This document shows, one piece after another, positions 36,295 to 44,702 of a stretch of 64,000 bases of DNA. The notes under the pieces were generated by a model that was not told the origin of the DNA, ran no database searches, and saw only the letters and a program-made list of their open reading frames with translations. This DNA comes from Azospirillaceae bacterium (GTDB taxonomy: Bacteria; Pseudomonadota; Alphaproteobacteria; Azospirillales; Azospirillaceae), in contig JAPWJW010000002.1 in NCBI GenBank assembly GCA_028283825.1, positions 248,001 to 312,000 of the forward strand. The letters are read 5' to 3'. How positions within the stretch are numbered: position 1 is the first letter of the stretch; every line of letters starts with the position of its first letter. The position numbers and the translations under genes were made by a program.

Positions 36295-37809
36295 ATGGCG
36301 CATCGCCGCACCATCCGTTTCCTGCTGGGCGAGGAATTGCGGGAACTGACCGACGTCGATCCCACCCTGACGGTGCTGGACTGGCTGCGCGGCGCCGAAC
36401 GGCGCATCGGCACCAAGGAAGGCTGTGCCGAGGGCGATTGCGGCGCCTGCACCGTGGTGGTGGGGCGCCTGGTGGATGGCGCGGTGCGGTATGAGGCCAT
36501 CAACGCCTGCATCCGCTTCGTCGCCACCCTGGATGGCTGCCAGCTGCTGACGGTGGAACATCTGCGGCGGCCGGACGGCGGCCTGCACCCGGTGCAGCAG
36601 GCGATGGTGGACTGCCACGGGTCGCAATGCGGCTTCTGCACCCCCGGTTTCGTCATGTCGATGTACGCCCTGGATAGGGCGGAGGCGTGCCCCGATGAGG
36701 GCCGTATCGACGACGCCCTGGCCGGCAACCTCTGCCGCTGCACCGGCTACGCCCCCATCGTGGCGGCGGCGCGGCGCCTGGCGGAAACCGAGCGCGCGCC
36801 CGACCATATCGATGCCGCCCTGCCCACCGTCACCCGCGCCCTGACCGCCCTGGCCGATGCCCGCGTGGTGGAAACCGGGCGGGATGGCCGCCGCTTCCTG
36901 GCGCCGGCCACGGTGGACCAGCTGGCCGACCTGGTGCTGGCCGAACCCGGCGCCACCATCGTTTCCGGCGCCACCGACGTGGGCCTGTGGGTGACCAAGC
37001 ACCAGAAGGTGCTGCCCACAATCATCTACACCGGCCGCGTCACCGATCTCGCCCAGGTGCGCGACGGGGGCGACGCGCTGGAACTGGGGGCCGGCGTCAC
37101 CTTCACCGCCGCCAAGGCGGCCTTGGGCGCCCTGCACCCCGATTTGGGCGAACTGCTGCGCCGGGTGGGGGCGGAACAGGTGCGCAACGCCGGCACCATC
37201 GGCGGCAACATCGCCAACGGCTCCCCCATCGGTGACACGCCGCCGGCCCTGATCGCGCTGGGCGCCAGCCTGACCCTGCGCCGGGGGGCCGCCCGCCGCA
37301 CCCTGGCGCTGGAGGATTTCTTCCTGGCCTACGGCAAACAGGACCGGTTGCCGGGTGAATTCGTGGAGAGCGTCACGGTGCCCAAGCCAGACCCCGGCGA
37401 CCGGTTCGCGGCCTACAAGATTTCCAAGCGCTTCGACCAGGACATCTCCGCCCTGTGCGCCTGTTTCCTGGTGACGGTGGATGGGGACAGCATCGTCACC
37501 CGCGCCCGCCTGGCCTATGGCGGCATGGCGGGCACGCCCAAGCGCGCCACCGTGGCCGAGGCGGCGCTGGTCGGCCGTCCCTGGGACGCGGCGGCGGCGC
37601 TGGCGGCCAAGGCCGCCCTGGCCCAGGACTTCGCGCCCTTGAGCGACTGGCGCGCCAGTGCCACCTATCGTCTGACGGTGGCCGGCAACCTTCTGCTGAA
37701 GTTCCAGGTTGAGTCGTCACCGGACGCCCCGGCCACGCGGGTGCTGGCGGGCCGGCATTGCCCCACTGGGCATTGCGATGTCGCAAGCGGAGGCATGTCC
37801 CATGCCTGA
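36295..37809 (+). CDS. xdhA: Xanthine dehydrogenase small subunit (2Fe-2S and FAD)
   Basis: This 504-residue protein begins one base after the hiuH stop codon. The N-terminal plant-type 2Fe-2S cluster uses Cys44, Cys49, Cys52 and Cys72. The helical second cluster has GSQCGFCTPGFVMSMYAL and NLCRCTGY. The FAD domain follows from about residue 190 (TIVSGATDVGLWVTKHQK, NAGTIGGNIANGSPIGD). It passes electrons from the molybdenum centre to NAD. It overlaps xdhB by eight bases. Confidence 0.96.
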   Translation: MAHRRTIRFLLGEELRELTDVDPTLTVLDWLRGAERRIGTKEGCAEGDCGACTVVVGRLVDGAVRYEAINACIRFVATLDGCQLLTVEHLRRPDGGLHPVQQAMVDCHGSQCGFCTPGFVMSMYALDRAEACPDEGRIDDALAGNLCRCTGYAPIVAAARRLAETERAPDHIDAALPTVTRALTALADARVVETGRDGRRFLAPATVDQLADLVLAEPGATIVSGATDVGLWVTKHQKVLPTIIYTGRVTDLAQVRDGGDALELGAGVTFTAAKAALGALHPDLGELLRRVGAEQVRNAGTIGGNIANGSPIGDTPPALIALGASLTLRRGAARRTLALEDFFLAYGKQDRLPGEFVESVTVPKPDPGDRFAAYKISKRFDQDISALCACFLVTVDGDSIVTRARLAYGGMAGTPKRATVAEAALVGRPWDAAAALAAKAALAQDFAPLSDWRASATYRLTVAGNLLLKFQVESSPDAPATRVLAGRHCPTGHCDVASGGMSHA

Positions 37810-40168
37810 CAAGACGCCGATTGATATTCCCGGGCCCGTGGAAACCCGCCGCATCGACGGCGCCGTCCACGTCAGCCGCCGCCACGAAAGCGCCCACAAG
37901 CATGTGAGTGGTGAGGCGCTGTACATCGACGATATCGCGGAACCGGCGGGCCTGCTGCATGTGCAACTGGGCCTGGCCGCCCGCGCCCATGCCCGCATCC
38001 TGTCGCTGGACCTGGACGCCGTGCGCGCGGCCCCCGGCGTGGTGGCGGTGTTCACCGCCGCCGATGTGCCGGGCGTCAACGACATCGGCGCCGGCCAGCG
38101 CCATGATGAGCCGCTGTTCGCCGAGGGCCTGGCGGAATATGACGGCCATCCCCTGTTCGCCGTGGCGGCCGAAACGCGGGAGGCGGCGCGCCGCGCCGTG
38201 CTGCTGGCCAAGGTCCAGTATGACGACCTGGACCCGGTGCTGGACATCCAGGCGGCGCGGGATGCCGGCGGCACGCTGGTCACCGCCCCCATGACGCTCA
38301 GCCTGGGTGACGCGGATGCGGCGATGAAGGCCGCCCCCCGCACCCTGTCGGGCCGCATGGCCATCGGCGGGCAGGAGCATTTCTACCTGGAAAGCCAGAT
38401 CGCGCTGGCCATCCCGGGGGAGGATGAGGACGTGCTGGTCCACGTCTCCACCCAACACCCCAGTGAGGTGCAGCACATCGTGGCCCATGTGCTGGACATC
38501 CCCGACGGCGCGGTGACGGTGGAGGTGCGGCGCATGGGCGGCGGCTTCGGCGGCAAGGAAACCCAGGCCAATCTGTTCGCCGCCTGTGCCGCCCTGGTGG
38601 CCAAGAAGACCGGCCGGGCGGCCAAGCTGCGCCCCGACCGCGACGATGACTTCCGCATCACCGGCAAGCGCCATGATTTCGAGGTCGACTATAAGATTGG
38701 CTTCGACGACGACGGCCGCATCCAGGCGGCGGACATGCTGTTCGCCGCGCGCTGCGGTTTCGCCGCCGACCTGTCGGGGCCGGTGACCGACCGCGCCCTG
38801 TTCCATGCCGACAATTGCTATTTCTACGGCAACGCCCGCATGTCCTCCCTGCCCTTGAAGACCAACACGGTGTCCAACACCGCCTTTCGTGGTTTCGGCG
38901 GGCCGCAGGGCATGGTGGCGGCCGAACGGGTGGTGGAGGAGGTGGCGTTCGCCACCGGCCTGGACCCGCTGGACGTACGGCAACGCAACTTCTACGGCAC
39001 CACCGACCGCAACGTGACGCCCTATCACCAGACGGTGGAGGACAACATCATTCCGTCCCTGGTGGCGGATCTCGAGGAATGGTCGGACTATCGCGCCCGC
39101 CGGCGGGCCATCCGTGAATTCAATGCGACCAGCCCTTACCTGCGCCGGGGCTTGGCCCTGACGCCGGTGAAGTTCGGCATCTCCTTCACCTTCACGCCCT
39201 ATAACCAGGGCGGGGCCTTGATCCACATCTACACCGACGGGTCCATCCATCTGAACCATGGCGGGACGGAGATGGGCCAGGGTTTGAACACCAAGGTGGC
39301 GCAGGTGGTGGCGGATGAGTTCCAGGTGGACATCGGCCGCATCCGCATCACCGCCACCACCACCGGCAAGGTGCCCAACACCTCCGCCACCGCCGCCTCC
39401 TCCGGGTCCGACATCAACGGCAAGGCGGCGCAGAACGCGGCCCGGACACTGAAGGCCCGGCTGGTGGACTTCGCCGCCGGCCATTGGTCGGTGGATCCGG
39501 CGGCTGTGGCCTTCACCGCCGACGGCGTGGCCGTGGGTGAGCAGATGGTGGCCTTCAGGGATTTCGTGAAATTGGCCTACATGGGCCGGGTGTCCCTATC
39601 GGCCACCGGCTATTACAAGACACCCAAGATCCATTGGGACCGGGCCAAGGGCCAGGGCCGGCCCTTCCTCTACTACGCCTATGGTGCCGCGGTGGCGGAG
39701 GTGACGGTGGACACCCTGACCGGCGAATACACCGTGGACCAGGTGGACATCCTGCATGATTGCGGCGACAGCCTGAACCCGGCCCTGGACCAGGGCCAGG
39801 TGGAGGGCGGGTTCATCCAGGGCATGGGCTGGCTGACGACCGAGGAGCTGTGGTGGGATGCCAAGGGCCGCCTGCGCACCCACGCGCCCAGCACCTATAA
39901 AATCCCCGCCTGCGGCGACCGCCCCCGCCGTTTCAACGTCCGCCTGGTGCAGAACAGCCCGAATGTGGAGGACACCATCCACCGGTCCAAGGCGGTGGGC
40001 GAACCGCCGCTGATGCTGGGCATTTCCGTGCTGCACGCCCTGTCCGACGCGGTGGCCAGCGTGGCGGACCATAGATTCTGCCCGCAGCTGGACGCGCCGG
40101 CCACGCCGGAACGGGTACTGGCCACCATCGAACGCCTGCGCGCCCGCGCGGCCGGAAGTGCACCATGA
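37802..40168 (+). CDS. xdhB: Xanthine dehydrogenase molybdenum-binding large subunit
   Basis: ATG 37802 overlaps the end of xdhA and gives 788 residues. Molybdopterin-domain motifs are GEALYIDDIAEPAGLLH, MGGGFGGKETQ, NTAFRGFGGPQGM and, near the C-terminus, KAVGEPPLMLG with the catalytic Glu. The enzyme hydroxylates hypoxanthine and xanthine to urate. It overlaps xdhC by four bases (ATGA). Confidence 0.96.
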   Translation: MPDKTPIDIPGPVETRRIDGAVHVSRRHESAHKHVSGEALYIDDIAEPAGLLHVQLGLAARAHARILSLDLDAVRAAPGVVAVFTAADVPGVNDIGAGQRHDEPLFAEGLAEYDGHPLFAVAAETREAARRAVLLAKVQYDDLDPVLDIQAARDAGGTLVTAPMTLSLGDADAAMKAAPRTLSGRMAIGGQEHFYLESQIALAIPGEDEDVLVHVSTQHPSEVQHIVAHVLDIPDGAVTVEVRRMGGGFGGKETQANLFAACAALVAKKTGRAAKLRPDRDDDFRITGKRHDFEVDYKIGFDDDGRIQAADMLFAARCGFAADLSGPVTDRALFHADNCYFYGNARMSSLPLKTNTVSNTAFRGFGGPQGMVAAERVVEEVAFATGLDPLDVRQRNFYGTTDRNVTPYHQTVEDNIIPSLVADLEEWSDYRARRRAIREFNATSPYLRRGLALTPVKFGISFTFTPYNQGGALIHIYTDGSIHLNHGGTEMGQGLNTKVAQVVADEFQVDIGRIRITATTTGKVPNTSATAASSGSDINGKAAQNAARTLKARLVDFAAGHWSVDPAAVAFTADGVAVGEQMVAFRDFVKLAYMGRVSLSATGYYKTPKIHWDRAKGQGRPFLYYAYGAAVAEVTVDTLTGEYTVDQVDILHDCGDSLNPALDQGQVEGGFIQGMGWLTTEELWWDAKGRLRTHAPSTYKIPACGDRPRRFNVRLVQNSPNVEDTIHRSKAVGEPPLMLGISVLHALSDAVASVADHRFCPQLDAPATPERVLATIERLRARAAGSAP

Positions 40169-41040
40169 CGAGGATTCCCCTGTCCGCTCCCGGCCCGCTG
40201 TCGGCCACCCTGGCCGCCCACCTGAACGCGGGCGAGGCCCTGGCCCTGGTGACGGTGGTGGAGGCGCGCGGCTCCACCCCGCGTGAGGTCGGCGCCTGCA
40301 TCGCCGTGGGCCTGGACTGGCAATTGGGCACGGTGGGCGGCGGCCGGCTGGAACATCTGGGCCTGGAAACTGCCCGGCGCCTGTTGGTCGAGGGCGGGGA
40401 ACCGGTGCGCCTGGACGTGCCCCTGGGGCCGGCGGTGGGCCAGTGCTGTGGCGGCCACGTGGTGCTGACGGTGGAACGGGTGGATGGTGCCGTGTTGTAC
40501 CGCCTGCGCGCGGCGGAGGCCACGGCCCTGGCCGGCCAGCCCTGGCTGATGCTGTTCGGCGCCGGCCATGTCGGCAAGGCCATGGCCTATGCCGTGGCGC
40601 CGTTGCCGCTGCGCCTGGTTTGGGTGGATGGCCGGGCGGCCGAATTCCCGCCCGACCCGCCGGCCGATGCCGACATTCGCGTCGCGACCGACATGCCGGG
40701 GCAGGTGGCGCTGGCTCCGCCGGGCACCGGCTTCCTGATCATGACCCACAACCACGATCTGGATTTCGCCATCACGGCGGCGGCGGTGCAGCGCACCGAT
40801 GCCGCCTATGTCGGCATGATCGGGTCACACACCAAACGCCAGCGTTTCTCCCGCTGGTACACGGCGCAGGGGTTTGACCCCGATCCTCTGAAGCGCCTGG
40901 TCTGCCCCATCGGCGGCAACCAGCTCTCCGACAAGCGGCCGCAGGTCATCGCCACCCTGGCGGCGGCGGAGGTGCTGGTGGCCCTGCTGCGCCGCGCACC
41001 GGAGGCGACGGTGATGCTGGACGCCGCCGGGGGCATTTAG
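40165..41040 (+). CDS. xdhC: XdhC: molybdenum cofactor sulfuration and insertion chaperone
   Basis: This 291-residue protein has the XdhC/CoxI N-terminal domain (LVTVVEARGSTPREVGACIAV) and VGQCCGGHVVL with two adjacent Cys. A Rossmann-like C-terminal domain (LMLFGAGHVGKAMAYAV) ends in the conserved YVGMIGSHTKRQ. XdhC binds molybdenum cofactor, promotes its sulfuration and delivers it to XdhB. It is directly coupled to xdhB and followed by a NifS gene. Confidence 0.95.
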   Translation: MTRIPLSAPGPLSATLAAHLNAGEALALVTVVEARGSTPREVGACIAVGLDWQLGTVGGGRLEHLGLETARRLLVEGGEPVRLDVPLGPAVGQCCGGHVVLTVERVDGAVLYRLRAAEATALAGQPWLMLFGAGHVGKAMAYAVAPLPLRLVWVDGRAAEFPPDPPADADIRVATDMPGQVALAPPGTGFLIMTHNHDLDFAITAAAVQRTDAAYVGMIGSHTKRQRFSRWYTAQGFDPDPLKRLVCPIGGNQLSDKRPQVIATLAAAEVLVALLRRAPEATVMLDAAGGI

Positions 41041-41051
41041 AGGGGCGCGCC

Positions 41052-42155
41052 ATGATCTACCTGGACCATCTGGCCAGTACGCCCCTGGACCCTGATGTTT
41101 TGGCCGCCATGCTGCCCTGGTTCCAGCCGGACCATGCCGGCAACGCCCAGTCCGTCCACCATGCCCCCGGTCGCCTAGCCGCCCGCGCCCTCAAGGATGC
41201 CGCCAGCACCGTGGCCGCCTTGGTGGACGCCCCGGCCGATGCCACCGTGCTTTTCACTCCCAGCGCCAGTGAGGCCAACCGCCTGGCGCTGGAAGGCCTG
41301 GCGCCGGCGGCGGCACCCCTGCTGATCTCATCCATCGAACATGACAGCGTGCTGCGCGCCGTGGACCGTCTGCGCGCCCAGGGCCGGTCGGTGACCTGGG
41401 TGCCGGTGGACGGCCAGGGCGTGATCCGCCTGGACGCGCTGGCCTCCGCCCTTGAGGCCGCCCCGCGTCCCGCCTTCCTGTCGCTGATGGCCGCGAATAA
41501 TGAGGTCGGCAGCCTGCAACCCATGGACGCCATCGCCGACCTCTGCCGCCGCCACGGCGCCCTGTGGCATTGCGACGGGGTGCAGCGGGTGGCGACCGGT
41601 TCCTTACCGCTCGGGGGAGAAAACGGCGGCGGCCCCGACCTGGTCACCCTGTCGGCGCACAAGCTTTATGGGCCGCAAGGCGTGGGCGCCCTGGTGGTGC
41701 GTGCCGGCCTGGCCCCCGCCACCCCCTGGTCCTGGGGCACGCCGCCCACCGCCCCGGTCGTCGGGTTCGCGGCGGCGGCCCGCCTGGTGCTGGACCGCCG
41801 CGACGCCGACCGCGCCCATCTGGCGGCACTCACCGCCCGCCTGTGGAACGCTCTGGCCGCCGCCATCCCCGGCATCACCCGCAACGGTCCGGCCGACGGC
41901 CTTCCCGGCTGCCTCAACGTCACCCTGCCGGGCGTGGACGCCGCCGACCTGCTGCTGGACCTGCCCGACCTGGCGCTGTCCACCGGTTCCGCCTGCCGAT
42001 CTGCCACCGGCCGGCCCTCGCATGTCTTGACCGCGCTGGGCCTGGACGCCAGCTCAACCTATGGCAGCCTGCGCTTCGGCCTGGGCCGGGACACCACGGC
42101 GGACGCCGTGGACCAGGCGGCGGCAATGATCGCGGGGGCGCTGCCGGCCCGCTGA
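41052..42155 (+). CDS. Cysteine desulfurase (NifS-like), probable sulfur donor for xanthine dehydrogenase
   Basis: This class V aminotransferase of 367 residues has MIYLDHLASTPLDPDVLAAMLPWF, the PLP lysine in SAHKLYGPQG, and a Cys loop STGSACRSATGRPSHVL. It releases sulfur from cysteine as a persulfide. It begins 11 bases after xdhC. In Rhodobacter capsulatus a NifS protein (NifS4) supplies XdhC with sulfur for the terminal Mo=S ligand, and the context suggests the same job here. Confidence 0.92.
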   Translation: MIYLDHLASTPLDPDVLAAMLPWFQPDHAGNAQSVHHAPGRLAARALKDAASTVAALVDAPADATVLFTPSASEANRLALEGLAPAAAPLLISSIEHDSVLRAVDRLRAQGRSVTWVPVDGQGVIRLDALASALEAAPRPAFLSLMAANNEVGSLQPMDAIADLCRRHGALWHCDGVQRVATGSLPLGGENGGGPDLVTLSAHKLYGPQGVGALVVRAGLAPATPWSWGTPPTAPVVGFAAAARLVLDRRDADRAHLAALTARLWNALAAAIPGITRNGPADGLPGCLNVTLPGVDAADLLLDLPDLALSTGSACRSATGRPSHVLTALGLDASSTYGSLRFGLGRDTTADAVDQAAAMIAGALPAR

Positions 42156-42179
42156 GAACAGGGCCTGGGAACGGGAAGC

Positions 42180-43172
42180 ATGCGGCCGATGTCCAATGAC
42201 CCGATGTCCGATGATGACGCCGTTGTCTTTTGGCTGATGCAGGGCGATCCCGCCATCCGCTGGCAGGTGATGCGCGACCTGCTGGATTTGCCCGAGGCGG
42301 TATGGACGCCGGAACGGGCCAAGGTGGAAACCGAAGGTTGGGGCGCCCGGCTGCTGGCCTGCCAGGACGCCGACGGCCAGTGGGCGGGCGGCGCCTTCGT
42401 TCCTGCCGATTTCACCCCTGAGGATTGGCGGGCGGAGGGCCAGCCCTGGACCGCCACCGCCTTCGCGCTCAGCCAGCTGCGCGAATTCGGCCTGGACCCG
42501 GCCACCCCCCGCGCCCAACGCACCGTGGCCCTGGTGGGCGCCAATTCCCGCTGGGACGAAGGCGGCCAGCCCTACTGGCAGGGCGAGGTGGAGGAATGCA
42601 TCAACGGCCGCACCGTGGCCGATGGCGCCTATTTCGGCATCGACGTCTCCGCCATCGTCGACCGCCTGCTGGGCGAACGCCAGCCGGACGGCGGCTGGAA
42701 CTGCGAACGGGCCAACGGCTCCACCCGCTCCTCCTTCGCCACCACCCTCAACGTGCTGGACGGCCTGCTGGAATATGAGAAGGCCACCGGCGGCACCCCC
42801 GCCTCCCGCGCGGCCCGCGCCTCGGGCGAGGACTATCTGCTGACCCGCGGCCTGTTCCGCCGCCTGGCCACCGGGGAGGCCGCCGACCCCCAATTCCTCG
42901 ACCTGCTGCACCCCAACCGCTGGCGCTACGACGTCCTGCGCGCCCTGGACCATTTCCGCGCCGCCGGCCTGTTCGCCGGCACCGCCCCCGATCCCCGCCT
43001 GGCCGAGGCCGTGGCCCACCTGCGCTGCCGCCAGGGGGCGGACGGCACCTGGCCGCTGGACTGGCAGATCCGGGGACGGGTGTGGTTCCAGATGGACGAG
43101 GGGCCGGGCCGGCCGTCCCGCTGGATCACCCTGCGGGCGCTGCGGGTGCTGAAGTGGTGGGGGCGGGGGTGA
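42180..43172 (+). CDS. Squalene-cyclase-like alpha/alpha-toroid protein of unknown role
   Basis: ATG 42180 gives 330 residues. The sequence has terpene-cyclase-type repeats rich in Q, W and G (LLACQDADGQWAGGAF, LLGERQPDGGWNCE, RQGADGTWPLDW) and helices between them. It is half the length of true squalene-hopene cyclase and I see no DxDD catalytic motif, so it is probably not a cyclase. It follows the NifS gene by 25 bases in the purine operon, but no link with purine metabolism is known to me. ATG 42192 is another possible start. Confidence 0.72.
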   Translation: MRPMSNDPMSDDDAVVFWLMQGDPAIRWQVMRDLLDLPEAVWTPERAKVETEGWGARLLACQDADGQWAGGAFVPADFTPEDWRAEGQPWTATAFALSQLREFGLDPATPRAQRTVALVGANSRWDEGGQPYWQGEVEECINGRTVADGAYFGIDVSAIVDRLLGERQPDGGWNCERANGSTRSSFATTLNVLDGLLEYEKATGGTPASRAARASGEDYLLTRGLFRRLATGEAADPQFLDLLHPNRWRYDVLRALDHFRAAGLFAGTAPDPRLAEAVAHLRCRQGADGTWPLDWQIRGRVWFQMDEGPGRPSRWITLRALRVLKWWGRG

Positions 43173-43258
43173 TTGTGGGAAAAGTTGGGAGAGAAAGAGA
43201 GTATAAGGTCAGATGACCTTGCGTCTTCCGAAAGTTGTGATGAGCAGCGAGGGCGAGT

Positions 43259-43534
43259 TTGACCCTAGGAAACCAGATCGCGGGCGCCGGACAGGTGGTG
43301 ATTGCTGCCCCTGCCAACCAAGTGGGCTCGACCCTTGTAGTGCAGATGCAGTCACTCCTTACTGCGCCGTATCGGATTGAAACCGGCGTCGTAGTAGATT
43401 CTCAGGGCAATGAGTCTGAGCCGTTTGCCACCTTGGTTTGCATCGGCGACCAACCGACCAGCGGTAGCGCGCGGGCCGTGGTGCCGGTCGAAAGTGTGGC
43501 CGCCGCCGTCGATGTTTCCCATACGCTGGACTTA
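43259..43534 (+). pseudogene. Left part of a gene (probable DUF6602 type) disrupted by IS630
   Basis: The frame starts at TTG 43259 with GAGGG at 43249-43253 and runs 92 codons to the insertion point. Residues YRIETGVVVDSQGNESEPFATLVCIGDQ and VPVESVAAAVDVSHTLDL resemble the N-terminal part of DUF6602 proteins. If the IS and one TTA duplicate are removed, the frame continues exactly into the right part (LDL-DGLAAAYSRVAAVKAMKK). The name DUF6602 is from memory of the pattern and needs a profile search. Confidence 0.7.
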
Positions 43535-44702
43535 TACCAAAGAGCGTTAATTACGACCCATGTGCCCACTGCCTGCGTCCAATGGACATGATGCGGTAAG
43601 GCTGTTCGACGAGTTTGTTCCAGGCGTGGCAGCAGTGCTCGACGATGTCGTCATAGTTCTGGAAGATGCGATTTGAGAGCCAGTTGTCGCGCATGAACTG
43701 CCAGAGGTTTTCGACGGGGTTGAGTTCCGGGCAGCGGGGCGGCAAGGGCATGAGCGTGATGTTGGCTGGCACAATGAGTTCGGCCGAGCTATGCCAACCG
43801 GCCTGATCAAGGATGAGGACGGCGTGCGCGCCCGGCGCGACGTGGACGGCGATTTCCTGGAGATGGCTGTTCATCGCGGCGGTGTTGCAGCGGGGCATGA
43901 CGATGCCGGCCCCTTTGCCCTCGGCGGGGCAGATGGCGCCGAAGATCCAGGCCGAGGCCCGGCGCTGATCCTTCGGTGCTGACGGCCTGGTACCAATCCT
44001 GGCCCAACGCCGGGTGAGCTCGGTCTGCTGGCCGATCCTCGCCTCGTCCTGCCACCACAACTCTATGGGCGTTCCCGGCGGGAGGTGGTGCCGGATGCCC
44101 GCCAGGCGGGTTGCGAAGGTTTTTTAAAATCGGTGATGTCCTCGGGCTTCTGGCCGCGATGGCGCGGCCGGGCCGAGAGCTTGCGATAGCCCAGCGCGCG
44201 CAATTCGCGGCCAAGGGTGAAGCGCGTCACCGACACACCAAACTCATCCCACAGCAACTGGGCCAGATCGACAAGCCGCCAGCGCACGACGCCATGCACG
44301 GCCGGGATCGGCCCGGCTTCGACGGCCGCGGCCAGGCGCGCGCGCTGTGTATCGTTCAGCAACGGCGCTTTGCCGGGCGCCTTGCGTGTAGCCAGGCCGT
44401 CCGGGCCATCCGCGTTGAAACGAAGAACCCAATCCCGCACGATCTGCAGCGTCACACCAGCCGTCCTGGCCGCTTCACCCCGGCTCCGGCCGTCGAGGAT
44501 CTGCGCCAGGGCCAACAACCGCCGAACCTGGTCAGCATCGCCGCATCGGCGCGCGAATTGGCGCAAAGCCGCCGCTGAATAATCCGAACGAACCTCAACT
44601 GCCGAACCCATCGCAAGCCTCCTCTTTGCCTGCTCTGGTGAATCAGAAAATCAGCCCGAAGGGAATCCCCTTAGCGAGAGTCGCCATCAGCGCTCGTTGG
44701 TA
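43535..44702 (-). mobile_element. IS630-family insertion sequence
   Basis: The element is 1168 bases. Its ends are imperfect inverted repeats: TACCAAAGAGCG at the left and, read inward, TACCAACGAGCG at the right, with similarity continuing to about 25 bases. It is flanked by TTA on both sides (43532-43534 and 44703-44705); the family usually duplicates TA. The transposase is on the minus strand. Its reading frame is split by an A6 run, which is common in IS630 elements. Confidence 0.88.
43551..44611 (-). CDS. IS630 transposase, two frames joined by a probable -1 frameshift
   Basis: The first frame (44611 to 44063) starts MGSAVEVRSDYSAAALRQFARR and carries the helix-turn-helix part (RSRGEAARTAGVTLQIVRDWV). 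The second frame, ending at 43551, carries the catalytic part: ELWWQDEARIGQ, VLILDQAGWHSS and LNPVENLWQF, giving D, D and E. They join by slipping -1 at the A6 run read from 44125 to 44120 on the minus strand. A fusion product of about 350 residues would be a normal IS630 transposase. Confidence 0.85.

Noticed and set aside
43240-43380. ATG-initiated frame of 46 codons before the disrupted gene
   Set aside because: Its product is cysteine- and proline-rich without a family pattern, whereas the TTG frame continues with DUF6602-like sequence across the IS site.
43535-44702. IS630 ends drawn with a plain TA duplication inside TACCAA/TTGGTA
   Set aside because: That choice gives TAT TAG and a stop codon in the rebuilt gene. 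The TTA duplicate restores an uninterrupted frame, so it is preferred although TA is normal for the family.
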